From Xanthomonas hyacinthi (lineage in GTDB: Bacteria > Pseudomonadota > Gammaproteobacteria > Xanthomonadales > Xanthomonadaceae), in NCBI RefSeq assembly GCF_009769165.1, contig NZ_CP043476.1:3355001-3419000 (forward strand): a stretch of 64,000 nt of DNA, given 5' to 3'. Made by a program: the position numbers and the translations under genes. Numbering within the stretch: the first letter of the stretch is position 1; every line of letters starts with the position of its first letter. The notes below the pieces were generated by a model that saw nothing but the letters and a program-made list of their open reading frames with translations, did not search any database and was not told the origin of the DNA. Below, piece after piece: positions 48,454 to 57,100 of this stretch.

Positions 48454-48915
48454 ATGAGCAACGGCCATCCCGGTAGCGTCCGCCTGCACCGCGTCCTGCG
48501 TGCGCCGGCCGAGCGCATCTACCGCGCCTTCCTGGAGCCGGCGGCGCTGGCCAAATGGCTGCCGCCGCATGGCTTCGTCGCCACCGTGCATGCGTTGGAT
48601 GCGCGCGTGGGCGGCAGCTTCAGGATCTCCTTCGGCAACCTGGGCGCCGGGACCAGCGAGTCCTTCGGCGGCACCTATCTGGAACTGGTGCCGGGCGAAC
48701 TGATCCGCCATACCGATACCTTCGACAACCCGGACCTGCCCGGCGAGATGGTGGTGACGATCAAGCTGCGCCCGGTGGCGTGCGGCACCGAGCTGGACAT
48801 CGTCCAGCACGGCATTCCCGAACAGATCCCGGTGGAACTCTGCTACCTCGGCTGGCAGGAGTCGCTGACCCTGCTGGCGCATCTGGTCGAGGCCGAGATT
48901 CCCGCCAACCCCTGA
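48454..48915 (+). CDS. SRPBCC-family (AHSA1-like) protein
   Basis: 153 residues of the START/Bet v1-like fold: VRLHRVLRAPAERIYRAFLE, LAKWLPPHGF, GGSFRISFGNL, GGTYLELVPGELI and the terminal GWQESLTLLAHLVE. Such proteins bind hydrophobic ligands; the role is unknown. It lies between parE and prpF and may belong with the inserted segment. Confidence 0.85.
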   Translation: MSNGHPGSVRLHRVLRAPAERIYRAFLEPAALAKWLPPHGFVATVHALDARVGGSFRISFGNLGAGTSESFGGTYLELVPGELIRHTDTFDNPDLPGEMVVTIKLRPVACGTELDIVQHGIPEQIPVELCYLGWQESLTLLAHLVEAEIPANP

Positions 48916-48950
48916 GCCACTCCTGCCCTCTGCGTCGATCGGAAAACCCC

Positions 48951-50141
48951 ATGTCCCATGTTCCCCAACTCCGCATTCCCGCCACCTACATGCGCGGCGG
49001 CACGTCGAAGGGCGTGTTCTTCCGCCTGCAGGATCTGCCGCCTGCCGCGCAGGTGCCGGGCGCGGCGCGCGATGCGTTGCTGCTGCGGGTGATCGGCAGT
49101 CCCGATCCCTACGCCAAGCAGATCGACGGCATGGGCGGGGCCAGCTCCAGCACCAGCAAGACGGTGATCGTGGCGCCGAGCACGCGCGCGGACCACGACG
49201 TGGACTATCTGTTCGGCCAGGTCTCGATCGATCGCCCGTTCGTGGACTGGAGCGGCAACTGCGGCAATCTGTCGGCGGCGGTGGGGCCGTTCGCGATCGC
49301 CGCCGGCCTGGTCGATGCCGCGCGCGTGCCGCACGACGGCATGGCCACGGTGCGGATCTGGCAGGCCAACATCGGCAAGACCATCCTGGCGCAGGTGCCG
49401 ATCGTGGCCGGTGCGGTGCAGGAAAGCGGCGACTTCGAACTGGACGGGGTGACCTTTCCGGCGGCCGAGGTGCAGCTCGAATTCCTCGATCCGGCGGCCG
49501 ACGAAGAGGGGGCGGACGGGGCGATGTTTCCGACCGGCAATCTGATCGATACGCTCGAGGTGCCGGGCGTCGGCAGCTTCCAGGCGACCTTGATCAACGC
49601 CGGCATTCCGACCATTTTCCTCGACGCGCAGGCGCTGGGCTACCGCGGCACCGAACTGCAGGACGCGATCAACGGCGATGCGCAGGCGCTGGCCAGGTTC
49701 GAGACCATCCGCGCGTACGGCGCGCTGCGCATGGGCCTGATCGCCACGCTGGAAGACGCGGCGACGCGCCAGCACACGCCCAAGGTCGCCTTCGTCGCGC
49801 CGCCGGCCGACTACGTGGCCTCCAGCGGCAAGCCGGTCGCCGCCGCCGACATCGACCTGCTGGTGCGGGCGATGTCGATGGGCAAGCTGCACCACGCGAT
49901 GATGGGCACCGCGGCGGTGGCGATCGGCACCGCCGCGGCGATCCCCGGCACGCTGGTGAACCGCGCGGCCGGCGGCGGCGCGCGCCAGGCGGTGCGCTTC
50001 GGCCATCCCTCGGGCAGCTTGCGGGTCGGTGCCGAAGCCAGCCAGGCGGACGGCCAGTGGAGCGTCACCAAGGCGATCATGAGCCGCAGCGCGCGGGTGT
50101 TGATGGACGGCTGGGTACGGGTGCCGGGCGACATCGGCTGA
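48951..50141 (+). CDS. prpF: AcnD-accessory protein, 2-methylaconitate isomerase
   Basis: 396 residues. The PrpF family start IPATYMRGGTSKGVFFRLQD, GGASSSTSKTVIVAPS, WSGNCGNLSAAVGPFAIAAG and the HPSG motif near the end are all present. It isomerises trans-2-methylaconitate to the cis form and is needed when AcnD replaces PrpD. Separated from acnD by 1.3 kb containing parDE and the SRPBCC gene. Confidence 0.94.
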   Translation: MSHVPQLRIPATYMRGGTSKGVFFRLQDLPPAAQVPGAARDALLLRVIGSPDPYAKQIDGMGGASSSTSKTVIVAPSTRADHDVDYLFGQVSIDRPFVDWSGNCGNLSAAVGPFAIAAGLVDAARVPHDGMATVRIWQANIGKTILAQVPIVAGAVQESGDFELDGVTFPAAEVQLEFLDPAADEEGADGAMFPTGNLIDTLEVPGVGSFQATLINAGIPTIFLDAQALGYRGTELQDAINGDAQALARFETIRAYGALRMGLIATLEDAATRQHTPKVAFVAPPADYVASSGKPVAAADIDLLVRAMSMGKLHHAMMGTAAVAIGTAAAIPGTLVNRAAGGGARQAVRFGHPSGSLRVGAEASQADGQWSVTKAIMSRSARVLMDGWVRVPGDIG

Positions 50142-50491
50142 GCCGGCGAGGCGGTGGCATGGCGGCACCGCTGGGGCGCCGCAAATCCCGTCTTGTTTTT
50201 TTGTAGGAGCGGGGCCTGGCGCAGTAGCGCGGTGCTGCACGGCCGAGGCAGCCAATGGCGCCGGCGAACCGGGAGTCCGGAGCCCGATTTCAAGCGTGAC
50301 CGGGAGCAGGGCCTTCTGGGGGCAGCGCACATGCAGGGCACATGTGGCGGCGCATTGCGCGGTTACAGCCTTAATGCGTTCAAGTGACCGGGACATGCAA
50401 AGCATGTGTATTTTGTGTTAATTATGCTGCGGCGCGACATCGCCTGCCGGCGACGCGCCCCGCTCTTGCCCATTCCACTCCGGAGTCCTCC
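50142..50491. promoter_or_regulatory. Upstream region of the TonB-dependent receptor with a palindrome
   Basis: 350 bases without a gene. The last 100 become AT-richer and contain the perfect dyad ACATGC-AAA-GCATGT (50393-50407), followed by TTTTGTGTTAATTATGCT, which may hold a -10 element. A GTAGGAGCGG-type fragment of a dispersed repeat lies near 50200. The dyad is a candidate operator for the receptor. Confidence 0.5.
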
Positions 50492-52711
50492 ATGTCAGCC
50501 AGTTGGTCGCTGCGCACCAGCGCACTTGCCGTAGCCGTCATTTCCGCCCTCTCGTTCGCCGCCGCCGCCCAACAGGCGGACAGCGCGGACGGAGTCGCCC
50601 GCCTGGATACGGTCAAGGTCACCGCCGAGCGGCGCGCGGAAGATTCCAAGGACGTGCCGATCTCCGCCAGCGTGCTGCGCCCGGAGTACCTGGACGCGAT
50701 CGCCACCAGCGGCTCGGACGTGCGCGTGCTGGCCGGCAAGGCGCCCAGCCTCAATGTCGAATCCTCCAATGGCCGCGTGTTCCCGCGCTTCTATATCCGC
50801 GGCTACGGCAATACCGACTTCAACACCTACGCCTCGCAGCCGGTGTCGCTGGTGTACGACGACGTGGTGGCCGAGAACGCGTTCCTGAAGGGCTTCCCGA
50901 TCTTCGATCTGGAAAGCCTGGAAGTGCTGCGCGGACCGCAGGGCACGCTGTTCGGCCGCAACACCCCCGCCGGCGTGGTCAAGTTCAACTCGGTCAAGCC
51001 GGCCATCGGCGCCAACGACGGCTACGCCAGCCTGTCCTACGGCACCTACGGCACCATGACCATGGAAACCGGGCTGAGCATCGCCATGGGCGACAAGTGG
51101 GCCGCGCGCGTGTCGGCGCTGGGCCAGCGCCGCGACGACTGGGTCGACAGCACCGTGGACAACCGTTCGTTCGAGGGCTACACCGACTCGGCGGTGCGGG
51201 TGCAGCTGCTGTTCCAGCCCGGCGAGGATTTCAGCGCATTGTTCAACGCGCATGCGCGCCACCTCGACGGCACCGCGCGGCTGTTCCGCGCCAACATCTT
51301 CCGCCCCGGCAGCAACAAGCTGGTCGCCGGCTTCGATCCGGACAAGGTGTCCATCGACGGCGGCAACACCCAGGAACTGCAGACCTACGGCGGCAGCGCC
51401 AACCTGAGCTGGGACCTGGGCGACATCGTGCTGCACTCGATCACCGGCTACGAGGGCATCGGCAAGTACTACAGCCGCGGCGACATCGACGGCGGCTACG
51501 GCGCAGTGTTCGCGCCGCCGTCGGGGCCGGGCACGATCCCGTTCCCGGTGGAAACCGCCGGCGGCATCAAGAACCTGGACCAGTACTCGCAGGAGCTGCG
51601 CGCCGAATCGCAGTACGCAGGCCCGCTCAACTGGCAGGCCGGCCTGTACTATTTCCACGATTCGGTGGAAGGGGAGAGCTACACCTACGACACCCTGGGC
51701 GGCGGTGCGCTGGCCAGCTATCAGCTGACCCGCCAGCGCAATACCTCGTGGGCCGCGTTCGGCTCGCTGAACTATGCCGCGACCGATCGCCTGAACCTGC
51801 GCGCCGGCATCCGCTACACCTACGACAAGAAGACCTTCGACGTGCTGGCGCTGGACCGCGTCACCCTGCTCGAGCCGTCCACCGGCAGCACCGACAACTC
51901 CAAGGTCACCGGCGACCTCAGCGCGACCTATGCGATCAACGACGACGTCAACGTCTACGCCCGCGCCGCGCGCGGCTTCCGCGGCGCCAGCTTCGGCGAG
52001 CCGTCGGCGACCGCGCCGCTGACCGTGGCCGCGCCGGAGACCGTGGACTCCTACGAGATCGGCATCAAGTCCGACCTGTTCGACAAGCGCGCGCGCATCA
52101 GCTTCGACATCTACGACTTCCGGGTGAAGAACCAGCAGCTGACCGCGGTGGGCGGCACCTCCAACGACGTACGTCTGCTCAACGCCGACAAGTCCAAGGC
52201 GCGCGGCGCCGAGTTCGATTTCGAGGCGTTGATCACCCAGAACCTGCGCGTCACCCTCGGCGGCGCCTACAACTGGACCCGCATCGAGGACTCGACCCTG
52301 TCGGTCGGCGTGTGCCGCAGCTGCACCGTGACCGATCCGCTCAATGCCGCCGGCAATGCCATCATCGACGGCAACACACTGCCGCAGGCCGCCAAGTGGA
52401 TGGGCAACGCCACGCTGCGCTACGGCATCCCGGTCGGCGACGCCGCCGAGTTCTTCTTCTACACCGACTGGTCCTACCGCAGCGAAGTCAACTTCTTCCT
52501 GTACGACTCGCGCGAGTTCGTCGGCCAGCCGCTGCTCGAAGGCGGGGCCAAGATCGGCTACAACTGGGACGCCGGCGCATACGAGGTCTCGGTGTTCTGC
52601 CGCAACTGCACCAACCAGATCCGCGCCACCGGTGCGATCGACTTCGACAACCTCACCGGCTTCATCAACGATCCGCGCATCGTCGGCGCGCAGTTCCGCG
52701 CCAATTTCTGA
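50492..52711 (+). CDS. TonB-dependent outer-membrane receptor
   Basis: 739 residues. Signal peptide cut after FAAAAQ; TonB-box-like LDTVKVTAERR; plug domain with PRFYIRGYGNTDFN and LEVLRGPQGTLFGRNTPAGV; a 22-strand barrel ending in aromatic Phe (FRANF). The extracellular part has an uncommon CRSC pair (VGVCRSCTVTD) and a second near the C-terminus (FCRNCTNQ), probably disulfides or metal ligands. The ligand is unknown. A Shine-Dalgarno GGAG lies six bases before ATG 50492. Confidence 0.92.
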   Translation: MSASWSLRTSALAVAVISALSFAAAAQQADSADGVARLDTVKVTAERRAEDSKDVPISASVLRPEYLDAIATSGSDVRVLAGKAPSLNVESSNGRVFPRFYIRGYGNTDFNTYASQPVSLVYDDVVAENAFLKGFPIFDLESLEVLRGPQGTLFGRNTPAGVVKFNSVKPAIGANDGYASLSYGTYGTMTMETGLSIAMGDKWAARVSALGQRRDDWVDSTVDNRSFEGYTDSAVRVQLLFQPGEDFSALFNAHARHLDGTARLFRANIFRPGSNKLVAGFDPDKVSIDGGNTQELQTYGGSANLSWDLGDIVLHSITGYEGIGKYYSRGDIDGGYGAVFAPPSGPGTIPFPVETAGGIKNLDQYSQELRAESQYAGPLNWQAGLYYFHDSVEGESYTYDTLGGGALASYQLTRQRNTSWAAFGSLNYAATDRLNLRAGIRYTYDKKTFDVLALDRVTLLEPSTGSTDNSKVTGDLSATYAINDDVNVYARAARGFRGASFGEPSATAPLTVAAPETVDSYEIGIKSDLFDKRARISFDIYDFRVKNQQLTAVGGTSNDVRLLNADKSKARGAEFDFEALITQNLRVTLGGAYNWTRIEDSTLSVGVCRSCTVTDPLNAAGNAIIDGNTLPQAAKWMGNATLRYGIPVGDAAEFFFYTDWSYRSEVNFFLYDSREFVGQPLLEGGAKIGYNWDAGAYEVSVFCRNCTNQIRATGAIDFDNLTGFINDPRIVGAQFRANF

Positions 52712-52738
52712 TCGGCGCGGCCAGGCGATGAACCAGCG

Positions 52739-52768
52739 ACCGCCGGCTATCATGCCGGCGGTTTCTTT
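52739..52768 (+). terminator. Terminator after the TonB-dependent receptor
   Basis: ACCGCCGGC-TATCAT-GCCGGCGGT followed by TTCTTTTT; a 9-bp stem 28 bases after the stop. Confidence 0.85.
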
Positions 52769-52783
52769 TTGCGGGAGGCGCGC

Positions 52784-53800
52784 ATGCGCAGTCTGAAACG
52801 GTGGGCGGCGCTGGCGCTGCTGGGCTTGGCATCGGCCGCTGCCGCGGCGGCTCCGGCCGCGGCCAGTGCGCCGGCGCAGAAGGTGGTCGTATCCACCGAC
52901 GTCGGCGACGACATTGACGATGCGTTCGCGCTGGCGCTGCTGCTGCGCAGCCCGGAGCTGGAGGTGCTCGGCATCGCCTCGGCCTGGGGCGACACCGGGC
53001 TGCGTGTGCAATTGTTGCAGCGGTTGTTGCAGCAGGCCGGACGCAGCGAGATCGCGCTGGCGATCGGCCACAAGACCGCCAGCAGCATCCCCTTCAGCCA
53101 GGCGCGCTGGGCGGCGCAGGGCACGCTGCCGCGCAACGCAGCGGACGCGGCGGACTTGATCCTGGCGCAGGCGCGGCGCCATCCCGGCCAGGTCACGCTG
53201 CTGGTGCTCGGTCCGCTGACCGACGCGGCGCGCGCGCTGCAGCGCGACCCGCGCGGTTTCGCTCAGCTCAAGCAGGTGGTGCTGATGGGCGGCGCGGTGC
53301 GCGCCGGCTACGGCAAGTCGCGCTACCGGCCGCCGAACCCGCCGGTGCCCGAATACAACATCGTGTCCGACATCGGCGCCGCGCAGCGCGTGTTCGCCGC
53401 CGGCGTGCCGATCGTGATGCTGCCGCTGGACGCGACCCAGGTGACCCTGGAGGAACCGGAGCGGGTGGCGCTGTTCGCGCACGGCGATCCGCTGACCGAC
53501 GCGCTGACCCAGCTCTACTACCAGTGGCGCGACACCGACCAGCCCTGGGCCAGCGCCACGCCGACCCTGTTCGACGTGGTGCCGGTGGCGCAGCTGCTCG
53601 ACCCGGGCCTGTGCCCGACCGTGCCGCTGCGCATCGCCGTCGACGATCAGGGGTATACGCGGGAAGTGCCGTCCGGCGGCGGGGCAGGCGGCGCTGCGGC
53701 TGGTCGCCACGCCGCAACCGGCGGCGCCAACGCCCAGGTCTGCCTGGCACTGGACCGGCCGCGGTTGATCGCGCTGTACATGCAGCGCTTGTTGCGCTGA
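52784..53800 (+). CDS. Exported nucleoside hydrolase (IunH-like)
   Basis: 338 residues with an N-terminal signal peptide (ALALLGLASAAAAAAPAA). The catalytic Asp cluster is in VVVSTDVGDDIDDAFALALL; VLMGGAV and EYNIVSDIGAAQRVF are the metal and ribose motifs, and PLDATQV is also conserved. It splits nucleosides to base and ribose, here in the periplasm, which suggests scavenging together with an importer. Near 295-320 the sequence is Gly/Ala-rich (GGGAGGAAAGRHAATGG), longer than usual. The receptor upstream is a possible import partner, though a terminator separates them. Confidence 0.88.
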   Translation: MRSLKRWAALALLGLASAAAAAAPAAASAPAQKVVVSTDVGDDIDDAFALALLLRSPELEVLGIASAWGDTGLRVQLLQRLLQQAGRSEIALAIGHKTASSIPFSQARWAAQGTLPRNAADAADLILAQARRHPGQVTLLVLGPLTDAARALQRDPRGFAQLKQVVLMGGAVRAGYGKSRYRPPNPPVPEYNIVSDIGAAQRVFAAGVPIVMLPLDATQVTLEEPERVALFAHGDPLTDALTQLYYQWRDTDQPWASATPTLFDVVPVAQLLDPGLCPTVPLRIAVDDQGYTREVPSGGGAGGAAAGRHAATGGANAQVCLALDRPRLIALYMQRLLR

Positions 53801-54190
53801 GGCGGCGGCCAGTCCGCCGCTTCGTTCGTCGCGGCTGAAGCTGCTCCCACAAGGAACTCGCAGCCAATTCGCCGGGTGCACTGTGGGAGGGACTTCAGTC
53901 CAGACTGCATCCGGGCCGGGCGAATCAGTTGCCTGGCTGGCCGCTTCCACGGCGATGTCTGGGGAGACGATGGCATGTCGGCTCGGCCAGGGCGCGCGGA
54001 GGGCGCCGCCGCCGATGTGCCCGCAACCTGGGCACCACAATCGCGGCGCGCGCGGCCTGGCCGCGGCGTCCGCCGCCGTCCCCGACCGCCTTGTCAGGCC
54101 CGGGCGAACGCCGCGTTCGCAATCTCTATTCCGTCCCTCCGGCCGCCATGTCCGCGTTCTATACTCGCGCCACTTTCATGGAGCGAACGT
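53801..54190. repeat. 390-base gap with a dispersed repeat copy
   Basis: GCTGCTCCCACAAGGAACTC (about 53839) and TGTGGGAGGGACTTCAGTCC (about 53882) are the two arms of a Xanthomonas-type dispersed repeat. The rest is GC-rich without a recognisable gene; TATACT about 28 bases before the next start (54162-54167) may be a -10 box. Confidence 0.55.
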
Positions 54191-57100
54191 ATGCACACGG
54201 ATTCGAAGCGGCAGTGGCGCCTCCTGCGCGCGGGGCTGTTGAGCACCTTCCTGCTGCTGGGCCTGGCGCTGGCGCTGGGCGGCTGCAAGCGCAACGAATC
54301 CGGGCAGTTGCCCGACGCCAGCGGCGAGCCGGTGAAGGGACAGAAGCAAGCGATGAAGGGCTTCGGCCTGGTCCGCGCCTATCCCGACCAGAAGGGCGAC
54401 GGGCTGTCGCTGGCGCTGGAGTTCTCGCGGCCGCTGGTCGGCACCCAGGACTTCGACAAGCTGCTGCGCTTCGAGGAAAAAGTCGGTACCGACGACAGCG
54501 CCTGGTCGCTGTCCGACGACGGCAAGACCCTACGTTATCCGTACGTGGAGGCGGCCAAGGACTACACCGTGCTGATCTCCGCCGACCTGCTCGCCGCCGA
54601 CGGCAGCCGCCTGGGCAAGCCGCTCAAGCAGAAGGTCTACACCGGCGAACTGGAGCCGGCGGTCGGCTTCGCCTCGCAGGGCAGCGTGTTGCCGGCGCGC
54701 GAGAGCCGCGGCCTGCCGGTGGTGTCGCTCAACGTGCCGGAAGTGGACGTGGAATTCATGCGGGTCAAGGAAGGCGCGCTGCCGGCGTTCTTCGCCCAGT
54801 ACCAGCGCGGCGGCCGCCGCGGCAGCTGGGAGATGGACAGCGACTACAGCGAGCACACCCCGATCGCGCAGCTGGCCGAGTCGGTCTACGTCAACCGCTT
54901 CGTGCTCGGCGGCGACAAGAACGAACGCGCGCTGACCTATCTGCCGATCCAGGACATCAAGGAGCTGCAGGCGCCGGGCCTGTATTTCGCGGTGATGAAG
55001 CGCCCGGGCCGCTTCGAGAACGAATACGACACCGCGTTCTTCACCGTCAGCGACATCGGCCTGCACGCGCGCGCCTACAAGGACAAGCTGTTCGTGCACA
55101 CCGCCGCGCTGCAGAGCGGCGAGCCGCTGAAGAAGGTGGAACTGCGCGTGCTCGACGCCAAGGGCGAGCTGTTCCTGAAAGGCGAGACCGACGCCAACGG
55201 CAACGCGCTGCTGAACTACACGCTCGACGCCGGCCAGGTGCTGGTGGCGCGCAGCGGCACCGACCTGTCGATGCTGCCGTTCAACCAGCCGGCGCTGGAC
55301 CTGAGCGAGTTCGCCGTGGCCGGGCGCGAGAACGCCTGGTTCGACGTGTTCGCCTGGTCCGGCCGCGACCTGTACCGCCCCGGCGAGACGGTGCGCGTGT
55401 CGGCGCTGCTGCGCGACAACGACGGCAAGCCGGTGGCGACCAGCGGCAAGGGCGCGCAGCCGGCCGGCGGTCAACCAGTCTTCCTGCGGCTGAAGCAGCC
55501 CGACGGCAAGATCTTCCGCGAGACCCGCCTGCAGCCGGGCGAGCAGGGCTATTTCAGCTTCGAGCAGCTGATCCCCGCCGATGCGCCGACCGGGCGCTGG
55601 CAGGTGGAGTTCCGCACCGATCCGTCCAGCAAGGAAGCGGTGCAGGGCATGACCCTGCGCATCGAGGAGTTCCTGCCCGAGCGCATGAAGCTGGACCTGG
55701 ACAGTGCGCAGAACACGCTCAAGCCGGGCGAGCCGTTCAAGCTGCAGGCCACCGCCGCCTACCTGTACGGCGCGCCGGCCGATGGCAACCGCTTCACCGC
55801 CAAGCTGGCGGTGGCGGTCGAGCAGCATCCGGTGGAAGCGCTGCCCGGCTATTTCTTCGGCGACCCGACGCTGCAGCTGCCGCGCGAAGCCAAGGACGTG
55901 ATCGATACCGAATTCGGCGCCGACGGCAAGATCGCCGAAGACCTGGCGCTGCCGGACGAAGCCAAGCCGACCAGCAGCATCGCCGCGCTGGTCTCCGCCA
56001 GCGTGTACGAGACCGGCGGGCGCACCGTCACCCGCACGCTCAAGCGCGTGCTGTGGCCGGCGCCGGCGTTGGTCGGGGTGCGCCCGCTGTTCGACGACAA
56101 GGACGGCGCCGACGCCAACGCCAACGCGCGCTTCGAGCTGATGCGGGTGGACGCGCAGGGCAAGCCGCAGCCGGCCAAGGGGCTGAAGGTGACGCTGGTG
56201 CGCGAGCTGCGCGACTACCACTGGGCGTTCACCGACAACCGCTGGGACTATGACTTCACCCGCCGCTTCGAGAACAAGCAGACCCTCACCGTCGATGCCG
56301 GCAGCGGCGCGGCCAAGTTCGACTTCCCGGTGGAGTGGGGCGAGTACCGCGTGGACGTGTTCGATCCGTCCACCGGCCTGACCACGCGCTATCCGTTCCG
56401 CGCCGGCTGGAGCTGGAACGACGAGAACCGCGGCCTGGACGCGCGTCCGGACAAGGTCAAGCTGGCGCTGGACAAGACCGGCTACAAGGCCGGCGACACG
56501 CTCAAGGTCACCCTGACCCCGCCGCATGCCGGTCCCGGCGTGCTGATGGTCGAGAGCGACAAGATGCTGTACGTGCAGGACATCGACGTGAAGCCGGGCA
56601 GCCGCTTCGAGATCCCGGTGACCAAGGACTGGGAGCGCCACGACGTCTACGTCACCGCGCTGGTGTTCCGCGGCGGTTCGGCGCCGAGCAAGATCACCCC
56701 GGCGCGCGCGGTCGGCGTGGCCTTCGTGCCGATGGAGCGCAAGACCCGGCGCGTGGCGGTGGGCCTGGTCGCGCCCAAGCAGATGCGTCCGGAGCAGCCG
56801 CTGCCGGTGACGGTCAGCGTGCCGGAACTGGCCGGCAAGCAGGCGCACGTGACCCTCTCCGCGGTGGACGTGGGCATCCTCAACATCACCCGCTTCCCGG
56901 TGCCTGACGCCAACGCGCAGTTCTTCGCGCAGCGGCGCCTGGGCGTGGACGCCTACGACATCTACGGCCGGGTGATCGAGAGCTTCGAGGGCGGCACCGG
57001 CAAGCTGCGCTTCGGCGGCGACATGGCGCTGGCGGCGTTGCCGCAGGCCAAGCGCCCGACCGCGCGGGTGCAGACCGTGGACCTGTTCTCCGGCTCGGTG

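Noticed and set aside
50495..54040. A minus-strand open frame opposite the receptor and nucleoside hydrolase
   Set aside because: It spans two unrelated genes and their terminator; it is a high-GC antisense artefact.
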